Assembly: GCA_039908525.1 (NCBI GenBank)
Contig: JAMOAY010000003.1
Coordinates: 96,774 to 160,773 of the forward strand
Origin: Magnetaquicoccus sp039908525
Lineage (GTDB): Bacteria; Pseudomonadota; Magnetococcia; Magnetococcales; Magnetaquicoccaceae
DNA: 64,000 nucleotides
Reading direction: 5' to 3'
The notes beneath the pieces were generated by a model, which saw only the letters and a program-made list of their open reading frames with translations, was not told the origin of the DNA and ran no database searches. The translations under genes and the position numbers were made by a program. This document shows positions 27,188-35,043 of this stretch, piece after piece. Numbering within the stretch: the first letter of the stretch is position 1; each line of letters starts with the position of its first letter.

Positions 27188-28407
27188 GGGCGTTTCCTAA
27201 TGGTGACCAGGAGATGATTGGGTTCAACGGCGAACTCCGGGGGAGGATTGCCGTTCTCTTGCAGCGCCTTGCGGATCGTGGGGATACCTACACCGAATCG
27301 CTGCACATACCCGAGATCCTTCATGGCTGCGGCCACATGAGCATTACGATAATCCGTGATGCCAGGCGCACCAAAATTATCGATCGTCACCTGTCCAAAC
27401 GGTCCACCCGGATTTAGAATCTCGATACGATCCAGATACCAATAGACCCGCACCGGGGCATTACTGGTGCAATAATCGCGGTGCATGACGGCATTGCGAA
27501 CCCATTGTTGTAACGCTGCCAGGGGATAGTCCGGTCGACGAATTTCTGTGGGAGCGGACAGGATATCGGTGACAATATGGATGTGCAGCTTGATCACATC
27601 CTCCAATTGCCGCAGCAGTTCCGGCAAGGGGCCGTGAATCTCCTTTTGATCCACGATCGGATCCCCCAACCCCAGGCCGTCCACACGCAGAAACTGAACA
27701 TAGGCGCCCGGAATAAAATCGGCGGGTGATTTGCCAACCGTCAGCATCCCCACAACGGTCGGAACGGACGGATCTTCTGTGGTCACAAAACGCAAAGAGG
27801 CCAGTTGCTGTTCGATGGAGCGGTGGTTTTCCGCCAGAACTTCAGGAGCCACGGCGAACGGCAGATAGGTCCGGCGGAACAGATCCAGGTCCAGATCGCG
27901 CAGGGAGGCCTGATGCAACGGCTCCAGATCATGGGGCAGATCCTTCACGCGGCGTCTTTCACGCAACCGGCGCTCCTCCTCTGCGGTGGCGGTGGCACGA
28001 CGGGGACCGATCCGGACCCATGTGCGACCATGATAGCGCACGGGCGGAGAGTCGGAGGGTTCGACGATGACGACGGCCAAAGTCCGCCCTTTCAAAAGGC
28101 GTTTTTCCACACGCATCACCGGGAACGGGAGAATGTTTCCGTCCGATCTTACGTCGGCAAGCTTCAGAAGAAGTTGGTCCGTGATCGGGAGGTTTGCACC
28201 GCCTCCCCGGTCTCTTTCACCGATAAAAATGACGCCCGGTTTTTGATGGTTGCCCATATCGTTGGCGAAGGCGCACACCGCCTGGCGGACCGGGCCTGAA
28301 TCTGAAAACGACTCCTTGCGCTCTACCCGGTCCGATTCCAGATCCTCCAACAGGGCTTCCAACTCTTCATCCGTCACAGCGCCCCTCTCGTGCCATTTTT
28401 TCGACAC
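27184..28407 (-). CDS. AlbA_2 (Schlafen-type) domain ATP-binding protein
   Basis: A 407-residue putative transcriptional regulator. The N-terminal AlbA_2 domain (about 25-160) has ERKESFSDSG, NDMGNHQKPGVIFIGERDRGG and YHGRTWVRIGPRR. The C-terminus has an HATPase-like region (WVRNAVMHRDY and GVGIPTIRKALQENG). Such proteins are often annotated as RecG-like helicase or divergent AAA-4 proteins. GTG at 28407 lies 3 bases after the mamF-like stop, so translation is likely coupled. The role is unknown. It is coupled at its other end to ParA. Confidence 0.88.
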   Translation of the reverse strand: MSKKWHERGAVTDEELEALLEDLESDRVERKESFSDSGPVRQAVCAFANDMGNHQKPGVIFIGERDRGGGANLPITDQLLLKLADVRSDGNILPFPVMRVEKRLLKGRTLAVVIVEPSDSPPVRYHGRTWVRIGPRRATATAEEERRLRERRRVKDLPHDLEPLHQASLRDLDLDLFRRTYLPFAVAPEVLAENHRSIEQQLASLRFVTTEDPSVPTVVGMLTVGKSPADFIPGAYVQFLRVDGLGLGDPIVDQKEIHGPLPELLRQLEDVIKLHIHIVTDILSAPTEIRRPDYPLAALQQWVRNAVMHRDYCTSNAPVRVYWYLDRIEILNPGGPFGQVTIDNFGAPGITDYRNAHVAAAMKDLGYVQRFGVGIPTIRKALQENGNPPPEFAVEPNHLLVTIRKRP

Positions 28408-28410
28408 ACC

Positions 28411-28740
28411 TTACAGTTTTCCCGCAAACATCCCGATCACCGGAAACCGCCACCGGCGCGACAGGGCCACCGACAGCAACCCGGCCAGCGACAGCGCCAT
28501 GATGAAGAAAACCGACGAGCTGAAGATGAATGCACCCAGAATGGGAATGTGCAGGCTGAAGATGGCCAGCACCCCCCAGACCCACAGCACCAAACCCTGC
28601 CGGGCGTGAAAATTGACATATTCATCCCCATGGCTGAAAATCAGCGGAACCAAACACAACACCCCCAGATAACTCAGGGCGGCCATCAGCCGGGAACGGG
28701 ACTGGAGACGAGATTGCCGGGCTGTGGGACGATGGATCAT
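28411..28740 (-). CDS. MamF-like DUF4870 membrane protein (third copy)
   Basis: A 109-residue protein with three predicted membrane helices. The signature MAALSYLGVLCLVPLIFSHG plus EYVNFHARQGLVLWVWGVL matches MamF/MmsF and the DUF4870 family. MamF-like proteins in other magnetotactic bacteria affect crystal size and shape. AAGGAG precedes the start. It is the last clear magnetosome gene of the cluster. Its paralogues are at 39662 and 47416. Confidence 0.85.
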   Translation of the reverse strand: MIHRPTARQSRLQSRSRLMAALSYLGVLCLVPLIFSHGDEYVNFHARQGLVLWVWGVLAIFSLHIPILGAFIFSSSVFFIMALSLAGLLSVALSRRWRFPVIGMFAGKL

Positions 28741-28798
28741 GGTATGAATCTCCTTGCGTAAACGGTTGCTTCCCTGTCGGGTCCTGCCATGAACCTCC

Positions 28799-29326
28799 TC
28801 ACGGAATCGGTACGTCGATCACAATATCATGGCACTTGATACAGCGTCCGGAGGGGGGGTGGGGAATGCGCGAGTTGGGCAAAATAGGCGGACCCACTTT
28901 GGTAAAACTCGACACCTTCTCCCACACCTTGCCCACCGGTGTGATGGGCTGACTGCCTGGAGGCGCCCCCCCCACGAAAAGGTGGCACTTCAAACAGGGC
29001 CCCCAGTAGCTGTGCGGAATCTTCTGCCCGGGCCTGATCTGCGGGATACGGCGCACCACCATGCGGCGGGTCTTCTTTTGGGGCTGGAACACCTCTTTGA
29101 CCGTATCACTCAACGCCGGCTGGGTCGGCTTGGGCATGGAGCCAAACACCTCACCCTGCAGACGCCGCGTCAGATGATCCATGCTGAAACGACCGAACAA
29201 CGCCTTCACGGCATCACTGCCCTCGAACCCGCCCACGATCACCAGAATCAAAATCACCGCCCACACCAGCCGGGACCACGCCAGACGGCCGAAAACTTTT
29301 GATTTGATAGCGCGCTCCCGTTCCAT
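28799..29326 (-). CDS. mamT: magnetosome protein MamT (two magnetochrome heme motifs)
   Basis: A 175-residue c-type cytochrome of magnetosome membranes. One N-terminal helix (residues 19-34, LVWAVILILVIVGGFE) anchors a domain with two CXXCH motifs of magnetochrome type, CLKCH near 112 and CIKCH near 164, each preceded by the IPHxxxGxC pattern. The position right after mamS agrees with other magnetosome clusters. The role in iron redox balance is known for the family, not shown here. Confidence 0.9.
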   Translation of the reverse strand: MERERAIKSKVFGRLAWSRLVWAVILILVIVGGFEGSDAVKALFGRFSMDHLTRRLQGEVFGSMPKPTQPALSDTVKEVFQPQKKTRRMVVRRIPQIRPGQKIPHSYWGPCLKCHLFVGGAPPGSQPITPVGKVWEKVSSFTKVGPPILPNSRIPHPPSGRCIKCHDIVIDVPIP

Positions 29327-29331
29327 GCCCG

Positions 29332-29919
29332 CTACCGCAACTGGTTCGACCAGAGAGCAAACCCCTCGTCATTGCGCAAATGGCAGACCGTTTTGCCAAT
29401 GGTCAATTTTTTTACATAGATAAGGGAGTTCTTGTTGAGCTTGTCAAACTGGAAACCAGTACCAGAGATGGTCGCATCGTGCAACAGTGTGCATCCCATG
29501 TAGTGCAGAAACCAGGAGGGGGCCACCGAGAGGTGCTGTTCCTGACCGAGCGGATCGTTCAACCAGAGATGGATCTGCCCATCCTGCTGTTGCAATTCGG
29601 AGATTTGTTGGATCTGACCGCTGAAGCGCACCTGGGCGGCCTGTTCAAACGGCATCATGCCGGGTTGGGCACGGGTGGGACGGGCCAACGCCGCCGGTTG
29701 CATCACGGCCGGGGGTTGATCCTGGGCCGCGGTGGGGGCCGCAGCGGTCGCCACCGGCGCGGTGGGTGACAGGAGCGCCGGAGCCGTCTGGGCCAGCAGA
29801 GCGGCCCGCCATGTCTCCGAACCGCCGCCCGGCGCACCCTCCCCCGCCAGGATGGCGAAGAGCACCACAACCACGACGGCCGCCAGACCCAGCACCGTCA
29901 ACCACTCTTCCAGTTTCAT
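29332..29919 (-). CDS. mamS: magnetosome protein MamS
   Basis: A 195-residue membrane protein: one N-terminal helix (LTVLGLAAVVVVVLFAIL), an Ala/Pro-rich linker, and a C-terminal domain of about 105 residues with VRFSGQIQQISEL, SVAPSWFLHYMGCTLLHD and CHLRNDEGFALWSNQLR. Sequence pattern and position next to mamT match MamS, known in Magnetospirillum to affect crystal morphology. The ends are close to mamT (stop and start 5 bases apart). Related MamR was not seen. Confidence 0.75.
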   Translation of the reverse strand: MKLEEWLTVLGLAAVVVVVLFAILAGEGAPGGGSETWRAALLAQTAPALLSPTAPVATAAAPTAAQDQPPAVMQPAALARPTRAQPGMMPFEQAAQVRFSGQIQQISELQQQDGQIHLWLNDPLGQEQHLSVAPSWFLHYMGCTLLHDATISGTGFQFDKLNKNSLIYVKKLTIGKTVCHLRNDEGFALWSNQLR

Positions 29920-29947
29920 CGTGCAACAGCCTTCAGATCGATGCAGG

Positions 29948-30613
29948 TTAACCTTCTGTCCGCCAGACCCGGATCACTTCACCGAATGACTCTTCAAAAG
30001 CGATCTGGTTGTTGTCCAGTTGCACGACCATGGCCGGATAACGTTGGGTCAGCCGGATACGCTTGCCAGGCACCAACCCCATCGATAGCAGCTTGTTCAA
30101 CTGCCGGCTGTCCTGGGTGTTCAGAAAGGCGATGGTCGCCTCGCTGCCCTTCTGCATCTCCGTCATCGGCACCACAATCGAACAGACCGATGCACGCGAC
30201 TCCACACAACAGGGACCGGGGGGAATGGGAATGCCGTGGGGGCAGGTTTGCGGATGGCCCAACAGGGTGCAGATGGCATCCACCAGTCCAGGGGCCAGAA
30301 TGTGCTCAAACTCGCAGGCATCCTGTTCGATCTCTTCGGCCGACTTGCCCAGCACATCCACCAGCAACCGCTCCGCCAGACGATGGCGACGCACCACCCC
30401 CTCCGCCCGACTCTGCCCCTTCGGTGTCAGGAGGATCCGTTCTCCCTCCATGCGGATGATGCCGTTGCTGGAAAACTCCCGCAAATACCCCTCGTACACC
30501 CCCTTGGTATCATGTTCGCGCAGCGCGGCCAGATCCAAGGTGTGAAACTCTTTGAGGCGCCAGAGCATCTCCAGCAACTCATCCCGACGGCGTTCCGTCT
30601 CCAGGGCCATCAT
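29948..30613 (-). CDS. DtxR-family iron-dependent transcriptional regulator
   Basis: A 221-residue regulator. The N-terminal winged helix (LLEMLWRLKEFHTLDLAALREHD, then GIIRMEGERILLTPKG) is followed by the metal-dimer domain with RRHRLAERLLVDVLG and CEFEHIL, and a Cys-rich loop (HPQTCPHGIPIPPGPCC). The C-terminus is FeoA/SH3-like (LNKLLSMGLVPGKRIRL). The start at 30613 follows GAGGAG; the longer frame to 30718 is not conserved. It sits within the magnetosome cluster between mamD and mamS, so it may regulate magnetosome or iron-uptake genes. Confidence 0.88.
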   Translation of the reverse strand: MMALETERRRDELLEMLWRLKEFHTLDLAALREHDTKGVYEGYLREFSSNGIIRMEGERILLTPKGQSRAEGVVRRHRLAERLLVDVLGKSAEEIEQDACEFEHILAPGLVDAICTLLGHPQTCPHGIPIPPGPCCVESRASVCSIVVPMTEMQKGSEATIAFLNTQDSRQLNKLLSMGLVPGKRIRLTQRYPAMVVQLDNNQIAFEESFGEVIRVWRTEG

Positions 30614-30647
30614 GTCATACTCCTCGTCATGGGCTGATACAACCCGA

Positions 30648-31751
30648 TCAGCCCGCTTCCATGAGCTCGCCTTCGGCCTCCATCTCCTGCCGATTGCGAT
30701 AGTAGCGATAGGTGCCATAGCCGACGGCCGCCAGCAGACCCGTCAGCAACACAGGCCCCCACGCCCCCAGGCCCAGGCCCAGACCAAGGCTCCAGCCCGT
30801 ACCATTCCAGAGGGTACCACCCTTGACCGCCGTCGTCGCGACCGCACTGCCACCGGCAGAACCGCTGCCGACCAGACTCTTGGCAACAGCCGGCTTGGAG
30901 GCCGCCGCCACGCTGCCACCCTGCAGGGCCGCCACCTTGGCGCCACCCGCTGTCGCCTTGGCGGTGCCCGTCGCCTTGGCCATCCCGAAATCTTCCCAGC
31001 CGTCCAAGGGCGGCAGGGCCGCAACGCCCCCTCCTTTGGCCGCCACCACGGCACCCGCCGTCGCCCCTTTGGCCGCCATCCCACTCACGGGCTTCAGAAG
31101 AATCCAGGTACCGGTGGGATTGCCCGTCGCCAGAGGGGCCTTGGCCAGCGTAAAGCTTTTGCCGATCAGAGAGGACAGATTGGCCTGTGTGCCATTTTGG
31201 ATCTGCAACGCCACCAGATCCTTGCCCGCCACCCCAGCGCCACCAACCGGTTTCATGAACAACCAACCCTTGGCTGTGCCACCCACCATGGGCGAGGGGA
31301 TCACCGTGTAGCTCTTGCCCGCCAACGCATGTATCTGCGTTGCCTGCTGCGCACCTTCCAGTTGCACCAACATCATTTTGGAGCCCACCCCGCCTTTGGC
31401 AGCCGCCCCCAGCGCCCCCGCACCACCGACCGCCGCCGCACCACCGCCGGTGTTCAACACCAGCCAGTTGCTCATGCCACCCAGGATGGTCGGCGATTGA
31501 GCCACGGTGACCGTCTTGCCAGCCAGACCCGCCAATTGAGCCGCCTGCCGCCCACCCTCAATTTTCAACGCCACCGTACTGCCCGCCGCATCACCGCTGG
31601 GAACCAAAAACAGCCACTTGAACAGGCCGTTGCCCAGGCCGTTGTTCACACCCGTCACCTTACCCACCGTGAATGTCTTGCCCACCAGGGCCGACACCTC
31701 GGTGGCCTGTTGCACCCCTTCCAGTTTGAACATCAACGTTTCAACGGCCAT
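30648..31751 (-). CDS. mamD: MamD-like magnetosome protein
   Basis: A 367-residue protein with four N-terminal repeats of about 50-60 residues, each with xLEGxQQAT...ALxGKTFTV and WLFLxP elements. The C-terminus has the Leu/Gly stretch GLGLGLGAWGPVLLTGLLAA leading into one membrane helix and an acidic/basic end (RNRQEMEAEGELME). This matches MamD (Mms7), which carries the same LG-rich transmembrane segment as Mms6 and acts in crystal growth. GGAGGATGATCC precedes the start. The first three repeats are closest to one another. Confidence 0.85.
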   Translation of the reverse strand: MAVETLMFKLEGVQQATEVSALVGKTFTVGKVTGVNNGLGNGLFKWLFLVPSGDAAGSTVALKIEGGRQAAQLAGLAGKTVTVAQSPTILGGMSNWLVLNTGGGAAAVGGAGALGAAAKGGVGSKMMLVQLEGAQQATQIHALAGKSYTVIPSPMVGGTAKGWLFMKPVGGAGVAGKDLVALQIQNGTQANLSSLIGKSFTLAKAPLATGNPTGTWILLKPVSGMAAKGATAGAVVAAKGGGVAALPPLDGWEDFGMAKATGTAKATAGGAKVAALQGGSVAAASKPAVAKSLVGSGSAGGSAVATTAVKGGTLWNGTGWSLGLGLGLGAWGPVLLTGLLAAVGYGTYRYYRNRQEMEAEGELMEAG

Positions 31752-31983
31752 GGATCATCCTCCAGATATTAAAAAGAAAACTGGCTACCCCGGCCCGGCA
31801 GAGCAGCGACGGGCCAGAACCACTCCTCCCCTTGTCCGGGCACAGGCTCCCCCGGTCCTTGCAGGCAAAAACGCGCAGAACGCGCCGACCTGCGAACACT
31901 ATACCGCTTCTTGCGTGGCGGACAAGCCAAAAAAGCGGTTAATGGCACAAAGCAAACCATTTCTCGCCCTCCCTGCAGGCCGA

Positions 31984-32556
31984 CTATGCCCCCTCCTCCT
32001 CCATGGCCATGCTGTGCACCGCATGAGACAAACCATAGGTGACCAGATACGGCACCGAATGAACCTGCCGCCCCACGCCGACCTGAAACAAACCCCGCTG
32101 CGCCGTCTGCTTCCAGACCACCCGATACAACACCCGTTTGCCCGGCGCCACCGTGAATTTCAAACGGACCTGCCGCGAGATCTGCATCCCCGCCTCAACA
32201 CCCAACGTATGGGCCAGACGCCCCTGCAACTCCGCCTTGAGCAGATGCAACAGCTCGGCACTGGCCGCCCCGTCCCAGTGATCCCTCCACTCGGTCTCCA
32301 TCGACACCGCAGCCGAACGGTGAAACTCGTGCTCACTCACAAACGGCTGGTTGCCAAACCGGTTGTCGAGAGGAAGCTCCTCCGTGGCCAGGATCTGCTC
32401 GGTCGCCGCCACCACCTTCTGCTCAATCACCTGAAAGGTGCCCGGCGGCAACGGCCTGCTCGCCCCGCCTGCCGCAGACAAGCGCCGCCGTCGGCTGCGC
32501 CGCACCGCCAACACCGTCAGAGCCCCTGCGGTCATCCATGAGAGAAGTGGTAGCAT
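31984..32556 (-). CDS. conserved unknown protein, DNRFGN-motif family, copy 1 in the magnetosome operon
   Basis: A 190-residue protein with an N-terminal membrane helix (MLPLLSWMTAGALTVLAV) and a globular domain. Shared with the protein at 54909 are LPLDNRFGNQPFVSEHEFH, SRQVRLKFTVAPGKRVLYRV, RVVWKQTAQRGLFQV and VPYLVTYGLSHAV. No established family was recognised. It is placed between mamQ and mamD. ATG at 32556 was chosen because it gives the same N-terminus as the paralogue. A role in magnetosome biology is inferred from location only. Confidence 0.75.
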   Translation of the reverse strand: MLPLLSWMTAGALTVLAVRRSRRRRLSAAGGASRPLPPGTFQVIEQKVVAATEQILATEELPLDNRFGNQPFVSEHEFHRSAAVSMETEWRDHWDGAASAELLHLLKAELQGRLAHTLGVEAGMQISRQVRLKFTVAPGKRVLYRVVWKQTAQRGLFQVGVGRQVHSVPYLVTYGLSHAVHSMAMEEEGA

Positions 32557-32593
32557 GTGCACCCCCGTGCAGCCCACACGTTTGGTTCAGAGA

Positions 32594-32665
32594 GGGCTTC
32601 GCCCCCAGCCCCACCAGGGACTCCGTCCCTGGACCCTGCCAGGGGGATAATCCCCCTGGACCCGT
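32594..32665. repeat. composite palindromic repeat with three hairpins
   Basis: Three consecutive hairpins occur: GGGCTTCGCCC (32594-32604), CCAGGGACTCCGTCCCTGG (32614-32632) and CCAGGGGGATAATCCCCCTGG up to 32659. A second copy with the same order is at 61206-61280. It lies between the mamQ stop and the DNRFGN-motif gene, so it may stabilise or segment the operon transcript. Confidence 0.8.
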
Positions 32666-32681
32666 AACTAAAAACAACCCC

Positions 32682-33515
32682 TCATGGTTTGGGATCCCGA
32701 CCTGGGTCGGCCGCCTCCGGCAGCAGCGCAGGCTTCTGGCCATGCAGCGCAGGAACCGGCAACAAACGGTCGAATACATCCGCCGACAACAGGGTATCCC
32801 CCGTACTGAATTTATAGTACTCGTAACGCTGAAAACCCACTGCCTTCGACAGCAAATACCAGGGGAAGGTGGTAATCAGGGTGTTGTAGATGCGGATCGC
32901 CTCGTTGGTCTCGTTGCGCCGCGCCGCCACCCGATCCTCCAGATGGATCAGCTTGTCCATCAACTGCTGATAGGTCGTCGAGGACTTGATGTCCGGATAT
33001 TGCTCCACAATGGCCAACAAACGGGCAACCATCTCGGGCAGCGCCGGCGTCCCATCGCCCGTAGCTGCAGGCGTTTTCCCTCCCAGAGAACCCCTGCCCG
33101 CCACCTCACCGGCCGCCCCCTTGCTCTCCTGCAGCCCCTTGATCTCCGCACGGGCATCCGCCACATGATGAAACACCTCCCGCTCCACATCGGCCTGATT
33201 GAGGGCCAGATTGAACAGGTTGGTGAACAGGTTGGCCCGATATTGCAAGGCAGCCGCGACATGGCCCTTGGCCGACAGGATATCCTCCTCCAGGGTGACA
33301 AAACGGTTATAATTGTACAGCGTGGTCACCCCAAAAACGACGATGGATATGAATGAAATAAACAAGATCAACGTCTTGCCCTTGATGGGGGGCACGGTGA
33401 AACGCTTGGTTTCAAACTCATCCCGGTACAACTGGCGCATCAGCGCCTTCATCCGCCGCAGACGCTCGTCGTTCAGTTTTTCCTGATCCAGGTCGTTCAA
33501 ATCATCTTCGGTCAT
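32682..33515 (-). CDS. mamQ: magnetosome protein MamQ (LemA family)
   Basis: A 277-residue LemA-like protein. A hydrophilic N-terminus with DEFETKRFTVPPIKGKTL is followed by a membrane helix (ILFISFISIVVFGVTTLYNY, about 50-69) and a four-helix LemA bundle (ALQYRANLFTNLFNLA, VFHHVADARAEIKGL, IRIYNTLITTFPWYLLSKAV). MamQ is essential for magnetosome vesicle formation in Magnetospirillum. It follows mamA at about 60 bases. Length is normal. Confidence 0.93.
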   Translation of the reverse strand: MTEDDLNDLDQEKLNDERLRRMKALMRQLYRDEFETKRFTVPPIKGKTLILFISFISIVVFGVTTLYNYNRFVTLEEDILSAKGHVAAALQYRANLFTNLFNLALNQADVEREVFHHVADARAEIKGLQESKGAAGEVAGRGSLGGKTPAATGDGTPALPEMVARLLAIVEQYPDIKSSTTYQQLMDKLIHLEDRVAARRNETNEAIRIYNTLITTFPWYLLSKAVGFQRYEYYKFSTGDTLLSADVFDRLLPVPALHGQKPALLPEAADPGRDPKP

Positions 33516-33574
33516 CTACGGTCTCTTTGTACGCTCACAGGCTCCGGCAGGGCGCGCCCATCAGGAATGCGGGG

Positions 33575-34255
33575 TCAACCCCGGCCTTCCGCCAACTGCA
33601 TGGCCCGCTTGAAATAATCCACCGCTTCGTCCCGTTTGCCCTGCTGTTCCAGAATGAACCCGATGGATTGATAGACCTTGGGCTCCTTGGGCCGCAGGCG
33701 ACCTGCCGTGAAGAAGGCCTGCAAAGCCTTGTCGTGCTCGCCCATTTTGTCATAGGCCAGTCCCAACCGGTAGTGCAGGTTGAAATTGTCCGGATTGCCC
33801 TCCAAAGACTTCTCCAGCATGGTGACCGCTTCGGCATATTTTTCCGCCTGGATATAGGCCATGCCCAGCACCGAACTGATCCGGGCATCGTTGCTGTCCA
33901 ACCGTTCGGCCTGTTTCAACAGGGAGATACCCTCCTCGGTGCGCTCCTCACGCAACAGACAAAACCCCAGATGAAACAGAGTCTCCAGATCCTGCGGACG
34001 CTCCAGCAGGACCCGCTCCAGCATGGCAATGGCCTGCGCATACCGCCCCCGTTCCGTATAGCGAATCCCCTTGTCCAGAAAATATTGCAAGCGCAGATCG
34101 CTGTCTACCGAAAAGAGGTTCCGATAGGCTTGAATGGCCGCAGAGGAGATTTTGCGCAGCACCTGCAGGCTGGAGTAGAACACATAGCCCAACTCATCCA
34201 ACACGGTGCTACTGCTGCGCGCCACAGCCGATTTACGTCCTGGGGAATCCATCAT
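33575..34255 (-). CDS. mamA: magnetosome-associated TPR protein MamA
   Basis: A 226-residue soluble protein composed of tandem TPR units (from about residue 68: IRYTERGRYAQAIAMLERVL; LFHLGFCLLREERTEEGISL; LGMAYIQAEKYAEAVTMLEK; YRLGLAYDKMGEHDKALQAF; SIGFILEQQGKRDEAVDYFK). MamA coats the magnetosome surface and oligomerises through TPRs. ATG at 34255 follows GAGG at suitable distance; an earlier ATG at 34291 overlaps mamP. Its length fits the family (about 217). Confidence 0.93.
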   Translation of the reverse strand: MMDSPGRKSAVARSSSTVLDELGYVFYSSLQVLRKISSAAIQAYRNLFSVDSDLRLQYFLDKGIRYTERGRYAQAIAMLERVLLERPQDLETLFHLGFCLLREERTEEGISLLKQAERLDSNDARISSVLGMAYIQAEKYAEAVTMLEKSLEGNPDNFNLHYRLGLAYDKMGEHDKALQAFFTAGRLRPKEPKVYQSIGFILEQQGKRDEAVDYFKRAMQLAEGRG

Positions 34256-34269
34256 GCTCGTGATCCTCG

Positions 34270-35043
34270 TTATGGAATAATGGTGTGACACGCCTCACAA
34301 GCGCCCCGGTCCTGGTGGGGACGAGGCACCCCGGCGCGAATGGCGGGAGCAGGCAGAGTGACTAGGTCCGGATCCGGCACCATATGCCCCCCGGTGCCGA
34401 TGGCGTGACACTGGGTGCAGGGCCCCCGGTACGAATGGGGAGCGATGTCCCCCGACAGGATCATGGGAGCCGTTTCCACCTGGGCAAAACCCAACTCGTC
34501 CGGCACTGTCAGGACGATCGGGTGGAGACGACCGGCCCGCTGGACGACCAGCGTCACCGCTTTCAACCGTTTGACCCGTTTGGACTCCCGCAACACCCCC
34601 TCCAGGGTGGTCACCGGCGTGCCGTTGATCGCCACCAGCACATCCCCGGCCCGCAAACCGGCCTCTGCAGCCGCCAGGGTAGTCTCATCCAGCAAGAGCC
34701 CCTGCAGCGCCATGGGCAGTTTCAGCTTTTTTTTGAGCTCCACCGTCAGGGGAATCGCCTCCAGCCCCTGCCAGTGGGCCTCCGCCAACTGGATGTTGGG
34801 CGCCACAAATGCCCTGGGCACCCCCCCGGCAGAGGGCAAAGCGGGCACAATCGGCGCTGCAGGCGGACCCGCAAACGCCACCGGCACTGCAACGGCCGGC
34901 CCGTTGCCAGCGGCGACCACCACGCCAGGAACCCCGGTCGACGCCGCAGTCCCATGGTCCGGCCTGGCAAAAAGTGCCGTCAGAATGATCCCCAGCATGG
35001 CCAGCAGCCCCCCCGCCAACAGCCACTGCGGCAACCGGTTCAT
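34270..35043 (-). CDS. mamP: magnetosome magnetochrome-PDZ protein MamP
   Basis: A 257-residue c-type cytochrome that is an iron oxidase in other species. One N-terminal helix (residues 7-25), a linker, a PDZ domain (about 105-190; GLLLDETTLAAAEAGLRAGD), then two magnetochrome motifs, CTQCH at 209-213 and CEACH at 249-253, spaced by 40 residues. It begins before the mamO stop (4-base overlap). All key features of MamP are intact. Confidence 0.94.
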   Translation of the reverse strand: MNRLPQWLLAGGLLAMLGIILTALFARPDHGTAASTGVPGVVVAAGNGPAVAVPVAFAGPPAAPIVPALPSAGGVPRAFVAPNIQLAEAHWQGLEAIPLTVELKKKLKLPMALQGLLLDETTLAAAEAGLRAGDVLVAINGTPVTTLEGVLRESKRVKRLKAVTLVVQRAGRLHPIVLTVPDELGFAQVETAPMILSGDIAPHSYRGPCTQCHAIGTGGHMVPDPDLVTLPAPAIRAGVPRPHQDRGACEACHTIIP

